Below, piece after piece: positions 37,919-47,045 of a stretch of DNA of 64,000 nt (the first letter of the stretch is position 1; every line of letters begins with the position of its first letter). The position numbers and the translations under genes are program-made. The notes under the pieces were generated by a model. It was not told the DNA's origin. It was given only the letters and a program-made list of their open reading frames with translations, and searched no databases. Origin of the DNA: Papaver somniferum (lineage: Eukaryota > Streptophyta > Magnoliopsida > Ranunculales > Papaveraceae); assembly GCF_003573695.1 (NCBI RefSeq), contig NC_039367.1, forward strand, positions 32,264,442 to 32,328,441. The letters are read 5' to 3'.

Positions 37919-38715
37919 GGGAATACTTTTGACTCTTTTGTGATTATTGTTGTTTTCTTTTACCAAAGTTTATGTTTAACAAATTCATGCATTGTCTGGT
38001 TGTGCTTTCCCTGCATTGTTTAACTTTGATTTACAAAAGTATTGTTATTTCTTTTAATCTTTCCATTGCTTGGAAATGAATTGTAATGCTTTGTTTGTCT
38101 TTATGAATTGTTTGGGAAATGAGAATTTCCATATGTGGTATACATGATACTGCTCCTTCATTTATATCTACATGAATTCGAGCTTTTATGCAATCACTAG
38201 GTGCGGGACGAGTCACCATATAGCTATCTAGATGCGAGACGAGTCACCAGTATTATATATTGTTTGGAAGGAGTTAGTTCCATATACATGATCGTTTACC
38301 TATGTGAAATTAGTTGCACTTTAGCGTTTTAGGGAAAACATGAATTGTTTTCAAATCATTTTCAATAATTACTTGAAAGTTAAATGTTATTCCTACGTGG
38401 CACCTCTTTTAGGGATGATGTGCTCACCCATTCCCACTTTCAGTTTCAGAGACAGATCAGATTTGCGCAGCGGAAGCTTCGAGGAGTTGAGTTTATTAGT
38501 TTGATTAACTTCGGCTATGTTATTATATTGAACGTTTTATTTGTAAACCAAATGACTATTGTATATGTATCACTTGAGAGAAGTTCTTGTATATGTATAT
38601 ATATTCTGAGCGGGGTTAGCTTTGGGATAAGTTTTGTAGCAGATTTCTTAATTGAATGTTTAAGTATTTGAATTAGATTCGTAGTGCCTATTTATTTAGT
38701 TAATCTCTTGGGATT
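37915..38715 (+). mobile_element. LTR 3' part in opposite (plus) orientation
   Basis: About 800 bp matching the reverse complement of 30475-31300 (LTR W3) and of the same part of W2, from GGGAATACTTTTGACTC to TTAATCTCTTGG. It points the other way from the adjoining interior. Similarity fades near 38715. The 95-aa ORF at 38384-38671 is LTR sequence. Confidence 0.8.
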
Positions 38716-38876
38716 CATCTTGATCATCTCTTCGATGATCGGTAATAACCCGGCGACGGTAGTTAGGAGGGTCGGCAGAAATCCTCTCCACACTTCAGTC
38801 GTAGAAATGTGTCCGTACTTTCTTCAAATCTTGGTATACAGGGACGTGTGGCACTTGGGAATAACGAAGCCACCAA
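38716..38876. other. Short unassigned stretch
   Basis: No match to any repeat in the window and no clear ORF. It may hold the lost 3' end of the small gene to the right (read on the minus strand). Confidence 0.4.
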
Positions 38877-39364
38877 CTACCTCATTTTTCTGGAATTATT
38901 AACCACATGAGTCTCAAACGGGAGTCCAGCTGGGTATTCAAGAGCAGGAACTCTAACTCTAGTCTCTACTGAATTGCAGCCATCATCATTAGCGACGGAC
39001 TTCTCATTCCTCCTCTTCCTAACATCGGAAACAACATGAACATCAACTTGCAATGAAGAAGTTTTAAATTTCAATAAAGATTGGATAAACTATTGAGCGT
39101 GATAAAACTTGTCGAGAAGTCATGGAGTTACTTACAGATGTTCCAGTTTCAGTACGAGCCGACCTATACCGGGAAGGAGCCTTAACAGTCCGCTTAGGTC
39201 TCAAACTACAAGAAGAAGGCTGATTCCTCTGATTATCCTGTAACAAATCATTTTTTTTTTATCAGTCATCCTGATCAAATGGAGATAAATAAAAACGTGC
39301 AACTCACCAAGACAGATACTTCCGCCCGAGATTCATTTAGAGAAGAAACACTACTACCAGACAT
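38877..39364 (-). CDS. Small three-exon gene model, unknown function (98 aa)
   Basis: Minus strand. Exon 1 39308-39364 (19 codons, MSGSSVSSLNESRAEVSVL), exon 2 39136-39237 (34 codons, basic RPKRTVKAPSRYR), exon 3 38877-39014 (45 codons and stop, with VPALEYPAGLPFETHV). Both introns (70 and 121 nt) keep phase 0 and have GT...AG ends; the 5' splice sites GTGAGT and GTAAGT are strong. A GTTTAAATA/TATTTAAAC TATA-like site lies about 70 bp upstream of the ATG, with a telo-box behind it. I do not recognise the protein. The stop sits in ATGAGGTAG, which could instead be a donor leading to an exon now cut by the LTR at 38715. It may be a truncated host gene or a gene fragment caught by a transposon. 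Confidence 0.45.
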
Positions 39365-39432
39365 GGTGATGAGAGGTATGATCGTGACCAAAATTTCTTC
39401 TTATGATACATAGGGGAAGGAGACGATAAGCC

Positions 39433-39452
39433 GTTTAAATAGAAAACCCTAA
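39433..39452 (-). promoter_or_regulatory. Putative promoter of the small spliced gene
   Basis: Sense strand reads TTAGGGTTT (telo-box, 39444-39452), then TATTTAAAC (39433-39441), 69 bp before the ATG at 39364. Spacing suits a plant core promoter; this is inference. Confidence 0.4.
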
Positions 39453-39868
39453 ACATTGAAGGTTAATACGTGGATACTTATCCTATAACGGGTGGTCAAA
39501 TCCGTTGCGGTTCCTACTGAAACGCTAAATGGTGATGAGGGAGAAACGTAAAAATACTGGGGACTGACAGTTCAGGCAATCAACATTACGACTGCGGGTG
39601 AATCATTTGGCAGATCACGTGTCTGCTTTTGCAATCACATTGCGTGGTCAATTTGCACCTATTTAGACATCGGTCCATCTCATCCAATTAAAGGCGTCAC
39701 GAAGATTTGGCAGAAAATGCGATAAGAGACTACTATTTAAAAAATATATATATATATATATAATAATAATCTCTAATGCAACATTTTTATAGTCAAACTG
39801 CTCAAACAACCAAAACAATATCTACTTCAACGGAAAATAAACAATCTCAGAAAAACTCGTGAGCAAGA
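39453..39868. other. Intergenic, with AT microsatellite
   Basis: About 400 bp without a supportable gene. (AT)n followed by (TAA)n at about 39743-39770. Confidence 0.6.
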
Positions 39869-40226
39869 CTAATCGTCGGATTCGTCAAACTCATCATCAC
39901 CATCATCGTCTTCCGTGGAATCCTCTTCATCGGAGTCACTGTTATCATCATCAAAGTCTTCTCTCTCATCAGGATCGTTGTACATTGCATCCCAGTACTC
40001 TTCTTTTCTGCGTTCAGCTTCGAGGTCGGCCTCAACTAACCGCTCAATCTCTAGTAAGCCGGTGTGGCTTAATTTTGCGTTCTCGGGGCTCCCATATGGG
40101 TTCTTCTTCCTCAGCATCTGCGTCTGAAGCTACACCATCGACGATATTGAAGTTTCTCCTCAGCTGCTAACCTTTTACGCTGGAATCGGTCTCTTCTTTG
40201 TCGATAATCATCTAGTATCTCGTCCC
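39869..40226 (-). pseudogene. Acidic C-terminal gene fragment, frame-shifted
   Basis: Minus strand, cut at its 5' side by the LTR of element 2. Three successive frames each read as charged, protein-like sequence: first YWDEILDDYRQRRDRF (near 40225-40170), then ASDADAEEEEPIWEPRERK, then ERLVEADLEAERRKEEYWDA followed by a D/E-rich tail and a stop at 39869. This suggests two frameshifts in one ancestral ORF. The YWD...D...R.RF pattern occurs twice, so the protein may have contained a repeat. Family not recognised. The first intact frame alone would be 82 aa (from 40117). Confidence 0.4.
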
Positions 40227-41220
40227 AATATATTTAGAGATTCTGGGAGAGTTTTACGTTGAAGTAAAGTGTATTTAGTCTTGTTTAAGGATTAGGAGAA
40301 TTTTGGAGCGTAAGAAATTGCCAGAAGACGCGTACAAAGCAACAGAAAAGAGATTTCTCTCTCAACTGCACGTGAAGAAAAAAGGGAGATAAACTCGGAT
40401 TTAATCGAGTTATTTGGACCCTATTGGTATATAAAGGCTGGTGGGAAGTGAGAGAAAGTTTTATCAAGAGTGAGGGGTCGATTGGGAGGCCAGCAGAGAG
40501 GCGCAGGAGGAGTTGCAGGAATTGTACCTGCTGCTGCTGCTGCCATTAACAAAGCTCGAAGAACACGAAGAACACACCAGCATAGACAGTCGTTTATCAA
40601 CAGTGTCAACGACTACCATCCGAGGGTCTTAAAACAGCAGCGTCAACAGCAGCCGTGAGGTATCGTTTTTACAGCAGTGGTATTCTATCGTTCTTCTCTG
40701 GACGCTTAAAGAGGGTTGTAGTTTCACTGTATTATATTTTTCACTCTTTTAATCATATTTTGAGCATCAAGTATGTATTTTAAGAACATGATTATTATGA
40801 GTAGCTAAACCCCAATACTGGGATGATGGAGGAAGCTGTTTTTCAGCCATGTGGTTATTTAAATAATTCTTAATTCACTTTTTGCACCGATTTTAATTGA
40901 TTTATGATTTCAATTAATTACTTGTGATTTTGTTTGATGGAACATGCTTAGTCCTAGGGATTCTTGATGTTCCATGCTTATCATATACAAGTAATATTTT
41001 ATGGAATCTAATTTGGCAAAGATAGAGTTAATACTTGTTTTATTTTGAGCTATAATCGCCTAGAATTATTTTCTGAGCCACTTGAATATGAAACACATTG
41101 GAATCCTGAGTCCTGGTTCCTCTTGATCTTGTGACATATTGTGTATATATTTTTGTTTTAAAAATCTTTTCAAGTCCGAGCATCGAATCCGTATTTACCG
41201 CAAATCGAATTACTACAACA
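40227..41220 (+). repeat. Element 2 5' LTR remnant
   Basis: Corresponds to 46052-47045. The first 596 bp of the LTR are missing and replaced by the acidic gene fragment. The TATA box (TATATAAAG, 40428-40436) and everything downstream are kept, so a genomic-type transcript could still start here. Confidence 0.92.
40428..40436 (+). promoter_or_regulatory. Element 2 LTR TATA box
   Basis: TATATAAAG; the 3' LTR copy is at 46253-46261. Transcription would be expected to start about 30 bp downstream. Confidence 0.65.
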
Positions 41221-42342
41221 AAAATGGCGCCGCCGACGCGGACTTGTATATAGATTTGGTTTTAGGTTTAATTTTTTATTTATTTATTATTATTTGTTCC
41301 TTTTTACGTTTCTTTTTGTGTCTTTGATTTACAGGTTCGAAGTGGAATACTAAGGACTTGGGAACAAAAAGCTTAAAGCTAAAAGCTAAAAGCTAAAAGC
41401 TAAAAGAGAAGAAAAAAAAAGACATAATTTTTTTTTAGGATTTAATTTTATTTTTATTATTAATATTTTTTTTTATATAGCTTTTATATATTTTTTTTAG
41501 AATTTGTAAATAGGCTTTATTTTTCATAATTTTTGGACTTTTTATTTGGACTTTATTCTGGACTTTGGACATTATTTTTAAAAAAACCCTACGGAAGGGT
41601 TATAAATTAAAAAAAATTAAATACAAACTGTTTGCAGGGAAGGACGACGATTACTATATCGTCTCGGCCCCTCGGGTTCGCACACGGCATTGGAGTCGTG
41701 GCCCGAGTCGACAACAACGGTTCATCGCCCGTCTGGTACGGGAGGTAAGTCCAATCGAAACACCCGCGAATCTCCTGCAAGCGGGTTACTGTCTGCCTTA
41801 AGGTGATAATTGTTTGAGGACGAACCGGACTGTCTTTATTTTCCTAGTAAAGGGCAAGGCCTGGCCTAAACAAGATAAGGACTCGGATTTCATCACCGTT
41901 TCCTTCTTGCCCGCCTTAGGAAAACGAAACCAAACGCGAACCTAAGCCTAAAATTTTGAATAGAACGAGACCAATAGGGTAACGAGCTTAATAGGAAACT
42001 CGTTCGAAAAATATTGGTTGCTCTTTAAGCACATTTCAAAATTCATGATGGTTTCTGTGAGTTGAATGCGTGACTGCGCCGCCTTGTGATAGCGGTGAGG
42101 CCTTGGGTATCAAAGCTCCACTGAGCTTCCCTCGCCTCGATTCAACTTACATTAGCTCGGATTGATTCCAGAGGGGTGTGCTCAAATTGTAACGAATTCC
42201 TTTTCGAAGGAATAGAAGCTGGTCTAGAAAACAATCTAAGTGGAGCCATCATGCTTTTTGTTTGCTAGAAATCTTTAGGTTTGTTTTGGTGGAGTCGAGT
42301 CGGCCTTGTTTGTGGTTGTGTAAAATTCCCTTGCAATTAAGA
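41221..42342 (+). other. Element 2 leader with PBS and GC-rich block
   Basis: PBS-like site at 41225-41243: TGGCGCCG matches tRNA-Asp exactly, but the next bases (CCGACGCGG) do not. A period-7 AAAAGCT microsatellite lies at 41375-41405. The part 41640-42180 is GC-richer than its surroundings and contains paired short motifs (CTGGTACGGGAGG; AAGGCCTGGCC), suggesting a structured RNA leader. No ORF is supportable here. Confidence 0.65.
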
Positions 42343-44190
42343 ATGTCGAACTGGTATGATAGAAGCCAATACAATGAATATCGACCTGAATTTGAATATG
42401 GACATCATCAGTATTATGACCATAGTGAGAATAGTGGTTGGGGACGCCAACCTTTTCAAGGTTATGGTTCATACCATGGTGATCCCAATTACTATCCGCA
42501 CGCGCATCAGTCATACGAGCAAGAAGATTATAGTACTAGTTCTTCGTCTCTAGAGGATACAATCAAACTATTGAAAAGTAGTCCTTATTATGATCCTTCA
42601 GTTCCTATTCCTTCTCTAGAAGAGACTCTTAGGAATTTAGCTGAGTCATCACGTCAGTTAGCTGAATCGACGTATAAATTAGATGAGGTGAATAACGTAG
42701 ATATGGACGAAAGAACTGCAACAACAACTGAATCTGTAGAAGATATCCTCAATAGATTAACTCAAAACTTAGATCCTACACTAAGGGAGCTTTCTTTGGA
42801 AGAGACCCTTGAGAGGATAGCTGAGTCGACACGTAGACTTGAGTTAGAGACGAACGAAAGTATTGCTCGAAATAACTTGAATTGCCAATATAGTGTATCC
42901 AATAATACCCTTGAGAATGAAGATACTTTTTCACATAATCAAGATAACGAGGTTATAATTGGTAACACTACTTATTTAGATAAGGTTCAATCATCTTCGT
43001 ACTATTATGATGATGAGGATAGTAGTGATGAAGAATCTGAAATATGTAGGAATAGTAATCAGGAATCTAGTAATCCAATTGAGCTTTATAATGATTATAT
43101 TATTTCTAGTTCAAATCCAAATAATTATTATGATTATTCACCTATTCAAAAGGACGAGGATTTGATTAGGGATTCCACCGTTTTAGACGATGTAGTATGT
43201 CCTGTTTACGAATCCGATAAAGGTTTAGAGGAACCAGGTTATCTTGAGACTACTGTTTTCGAGTCGAACGATTTAGAAACTGTAATCGATGATGGTTTCG
43301 AGGAACGGTTTTACCCTGAGAATACTGTTTCAGAGTCGTACGATTTAGAAACAATAGTCTTAGATGAACTCGTAGAGATTAATGAGGATACACTGCAATA
43401 TTACAACTTAGAAGAATCAATTGCCCATTTTCAGGAATCTGATGACCTAGAAATTAGGGAGATTGTGGCTAGTCTAACTAGAGACACTGAAAACTCTAAG
43501 TTTGGGGGTGATTATCACTTTCCTAGTGCTTTACCTTTAACTCTCAGAAAGTCCCCTCACATAGGACTTGATATCCATACCTCAACCATCTTACAAGATT
43601 ATCTTCATACTAGGTTTCCCGAACCTAATGATGTCATGAAAAAAGTTCAGTCGTTAGAAACCCATCCTCTGGTTGATGTGGTTTGCCCAGGCTATGATAC
43701 CCAGATTGACTTTGTTTTCCCACCAAATAGTTTTCTTCCAATTGTGGGAACGTATAGATTTCAAATGTGTTACTTATTAAGTTCTGAGACTAAGCCTAAG
43801 TACTTTAGGAAATTAGAATCGACACATTTATTTCAGAATGACCACTACTCTGACTGTGGTCAACTATGTAAGTCATACCTAATTGACTTAGAGGATCCTA
43901 AATTATTTAGGTTATTTTGTGATTCCAGGTTCTTATCTGAGTTTTTCCAGACTCTAGGACCTAATAATTTGAATCCTACCTATGAGGAAATGCATCCGAG
44001 GAAAATAGTCTATTTAGACCCCTTCATAGAACCTGAACCTGAACCGCAATTAGCGATAGTTATCCAGAAACTAGGTAAGGGCATGCTAGTCTTGTACATT
44101 TTCTTGGTTCACTGCAGTTTCCTTTTGTCAGCTCTTTTTGGTTTTAAAGACCCACAGTTATTCCGGCTATTGTTATACGGTTCGAGTTGA
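42343..44190 (+). CDS. Long ORF of element 2, tyrosine-rich N-terminus and shared C-terminal domain (615 aa)
   Basis: Sole protein of element 2; role unknown, possibly a gag substitute. The start at 42343 (MSNWYDRSQYN) is chosen because composition changes there; an in-frame ATG at 42262 would add 27 residues. Residues 1-65 are rich in Tyr, His, Gln and Gly (low-complexity, prion-like). Two copies of SLEETL..LAES/IAES plus RL/QL follow (about 90-185), likely coiled coil. An acidic region has repeated ES-x-DLET motifs. From about residue 405 (HIGLDIHTSTILQDYL) it resembles the C-terminal part of the element 1 protein. EDPKLFRLFCD occurs near residue 515, then a hydrophobic, membrane-like stretch (MLVLYIFLVHCSFLLSALF) and a terminal DPQLFRLLLYG. 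No zinc knuckle and no enzyme motif. The intact frame fits the young age of the element. Confidence 0.8.
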   Translation: MSNWYDRSQYNEYRPEFEYGHHQYYDHSENSGWGRQPFQGYGSYHGDPNYYPHAHQSYEQEDYSTSSSSLEDTIKLLKSSPYYDPSVPIPSLEETLRNLAESSRQLAESTYKLDEVNNVDMDERTATTTESVEDILNRLTQNLDPTLRELSLEETLERIAESTRRLELETNESIARNNLNCQYSVSNNTLENEDTFSHNQDNEVIIGNTTYLDKVQSSSYYYDDEDSSDEESEICRNSNQESSNPIELYNDYIISSSNPNNYYDYSPIQKDEDLIRDSTVLDDVVCPVYESDKGLEEPGYLETTVFESNDLETVIDDGFEERFYPENTVSESYDLETIVLDELVEINEDTLQYYNLEESIAHFQESDDLEIREIVASLTRDTENSKFGGDYHFPSALPLTLRKSPHIGLDIHTSTILQDYLHTRFPEPNDVMKKVQSLETHPLVDVVCPGYDTQIDFVFPPNSFLPIVGTYRFQMCYLLSSETKPKYFRKLESTHLFQNDHYSDCGQLCKSYLIDLEDPKLFRLFCDSRFLSEFFQTLGPNNLNPTYEEMHPRKIVYLDPFIEPEPEPQLAIVIQKLGKGMLVLYIFLVHCSFLLSALFGFKDPQLFRLLLYGSS

Positions 44191-45455
44191 CTAAACCTTT
44201 TCTATGTCTGGCTGAAGACTTTAAACTTAGCACTTCTTGGGAGGTAACCCAAACTCATGCAACCAGGTAATATCTTTCCTTAACTCTTTTTCTTCGAATG
44301 GTAATAGTTTCTCCTTTTTCATGTTTTTAATTTTATCTTTAGAACATTGAGGACAATGTTAGGTTTAAGTTTGGGGGTATGGGAGAAACTTTTTAGTTGC
44401 AATAAATAAACTCCAGAGCCTAGAAATTTATGCCTATTGAGGATTGCACTAACTAATCTAAGTGGATGGAAGCATTTTGATTGTAGGAGTTTGAGGAACC
44501 AATCTGATTAGATGGAAACATCTAAAGAGTCTATTCATAAAAGCACAGAGCTCAGGTGTTAGAAATAACATGATAGTTTCACCATATCTCGTTGAGTCCT
44601 TTTCACTTCTATTTTTATTTTATTTTGTTTTTAAACTATGTTTCTCTAAGTGATACGTGGGGCCCACGATTCAAGTTGTTACCAATGCTAGGGTGAATTA
44701 GAGTGATTGAGATACCATGAAAAAAAAAAAAGTTGAAAAAAAGTTGAAAAAAAGTTGAAAAAAAAAGAAAGAAAGAAATTGAGACCAGACCATTTGACCA
44801 AAAGGAATAAATTCAATAAAGTCGACCACTGGTACCCTTGTATATGCCAGTTGTGTTGACCTAGAGTTAGGTTATCGACCACTGGTACCCTTGTATATGT
44901 CAGTGTGTTGATATTAGTCAGACTAGTATCTCAATCCATTAGGATAGGTTCATTTTGGCGGAGGCCTTCAGACAGATATGGGAAACGTCGTTCACTTAGT
45001 AAACATCAAAACCATCTATGTTTTCTATATCCATCTTCTTGATCTATCCATGTGATTAGTTTTGACTCCGAATATGATGTCCATAGTGCAACTATCTGAG
45101 TAGAGCTCTGTCACTTTATATGAATTTTAGTATGCTTGAGTGCAAACTCGTGTACATCAATTGGAATTTCGCATCAGGGTACTTCTTCCTGTAGTCAATA
45201 AGTATGCCAACCAAGGAGATTCTTTAGTGCCTTCCAAGGTTCTGCGTAGATAGCTAAGGTCTGGAGTACAGGTTTTGTGGGTGTATCTCTGGTAAGCCCT
45301 CCCGAGACTATAACTCGGCCACTAGGGCCACCTAGGGGTTTAAAGGCTTATTGCATACGCTAAATGCAATCGACGATGCCTGCGACAGTGAGTTAGGATT
45401 TTATTTTGTAGTTTTGATTTGCTCGGGACTAGCAAATAATAAGTTTGGGGGTATT
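44191..45455 (+). other. Element 2 3' non-coding region with two hairpin/polypurine modules
   Basis: Contains CTTGGGAGGTAACCCAA (44237-44253), itself an imperfect inverted repeat. Module 1: AACATTG-AGGA-CAATGTT (44343-44360), then AAGTTTGGGGGTATGGG. An A-rich AAAAAAAGTTG repeat lies near 44718-44762, and a duplicated CGACCACTGGTACCCTTGTA at 44822 and 44876. Module 2: ATTTGCT / AGCAAAT stem with CGGGACT loop (45417-45437), then the true polypurine tract AAGTTTGGGGGTATT (45441-45455). Confidence 0.78.
45441..45455 (+). other. Element 2 polypurine tract
   Basis: AAGTTTGGGGGTATT directly before the TGATAGACGC start of the 3' LTR. Confidence 0.87.
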
Positions 45456-47045
45456 TGATAGACGCATTTATGTGTCTAATATAGCTCATTTGTATATATT
45501 GTTAGTGCTCAATTTTGTACTTATTTGGTTATTTTATTTATTTGTAGGTGTTTTTAGAAGAATAAGGATTTGCAGCGAAATTGGCTGAAAATGCGGCGTT
45601 TGGACCTCCGTTGATAGAGTACCGGAAGCGCCCCAGAAGTGTACCGGAAGTACCCCAGAAATACCCCGGAGGAACCCCGGAAAAAGTGCGGAAAATGCCC
45701 CAGAGGACACTTGCTATACGGATCCTTGATTTTGGATAAGGGGTAACCTAATTACTAAGGGGTGACCCATTTCCAGGCAGCTGCTAAAGGGAGACCAGCC
45801 ACAGATAAGGGGAGGTCAACTTCTCAAATTTAAAAGCAAATTTTGGCGGGAAAATGCATGCATCGTCTGGCAGATTTTGGTTCGATTATTGGAGGAGTTT
45901 TAATGCGATTAAACACCGGAAATCAGTTGGGATAATCCTGTTAGACCTAAACAGACCCTATGCAAGTGATTGGGCTGATCTAATTGGGCTGGAATGGCCG
46001 TGAGAAGCGATCAAAGTCCAAACAGAATATGTGTTCTCTGTGAAGTTTTCAAATATATTTAGAGATTCTGGGAGAGTTTTACGTTGAAGTAAAGTGTATT
46101 TAGTCTTGTTTAAGGATTAGGAGAATTTTGGAGCGTAAGAAATTGCCAGAAGACGCGTACAAAGCAACAGAAAAGAGATTTCTCTCTCAACTGCACGTGA
46201 AGAAAAAAGGGAGATAAACTCGGATTTAATCGAGTTATTTGGACCCTATTGGTATATAAAGGCTGGTGGGAAGTGAGAGAAAGTTTTATCAAGAGTGAGG
46301 GGTCGATTGGGAGGCCAGCAGAGAGGCGCAGGAGGAGTTGCAGGAATTGTACCTGCTGCTGCTGCTGCCATTAACAAAGCTCGAAGAACACGAAGAACAC
46401 ACCAGCATAGACAGTCGTTTATCAACAGTGTCAACGACTACCATCCGAGGGTCTTAAAACAGCAGCGTCAACAGCAGCCGTGAGGTATCGTTTTTACAGC
46501 AGTGGTATTCTATCGTTCTTCTCTGGACGCTTAAAGAGGGTCGTAGTTTCACTGTATTATATTTTTCACTCTTTTAATCATATTTTGAGCATCAAGTATG
46601 TATTTTAAGAACATGATTATTATGAGTAGCTAAACCCCAATACTGGGATGATGGAGGAAGCTGTTTTTCAGCCATGTGGTTATTTAAATAATTCTTAATT
46701 CACTTTTTGCACCGATTTTAATTGATTTATGATTTCAATTAATTACTTGTGATTTTGTTTGATGGAACATGCTTAGTCCTAGGGATTCTTGATGTTCCAT
46801 GCTTATCATATACAAGTAATATTTTATGGAATCTAATTTGGCAAAGATAGAGTTAATACTTGTTTTATTTTGAGCTATAATCGCCTAGAATTATTTTCTG
46901 AGCCACTTGAATATGAAACACATTGGAATCCTGAGTCCTGGTTCCTCTTGATCTTGTGACATATTGTGTATATATTTTTGTTTTAAAAATCTTTTCAAGT
47001 CCGAGCATCGAATCCGTATTTACCGCAAATCGAATTACTACAACA
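45456..47045 (+). repeat. Element 2 3' LTR (1590 bp)
   Basis: Starts TGATAGACGC and ends ACTACAACA. Complete; gives the reference for the truncated 5' LTR. TATA box at 46253-46261. Short ORFs inside it repeat those in the 5' remnant and are not genes. Confidence 0.92.

Larger units (their letters stand above)
40227..47045 (+). mobile_element. Element 2: non-autonomous gypsy-like retrotransposon, 5' LTR truncated (6819 bp)
   Basis: 3' LTR 45456-47045 (1590 bp) and a 5' LTR reduced to its last 994 bp (40227-41220). The two overlapping 994-bp parts differ at one site by eye (T/C near 40717/46542), so the element is very young. PBS-like TGGCGCCG follows the 5' LTR; a polypurine tract touches the 3' LTR. 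The interior has one long ORF and no protease, RT, RNase H or integrase. The 5 bp to the right are ACATA; no left TSD can be sought because the LTR start is missing. Confidence 0.9.

Noticed and set aside
38384..38671. 95-codon plus-strand ORF
   Set aside because: Falls within an LTR fragment; the matching region of the other W LTRs does not keep the frame.
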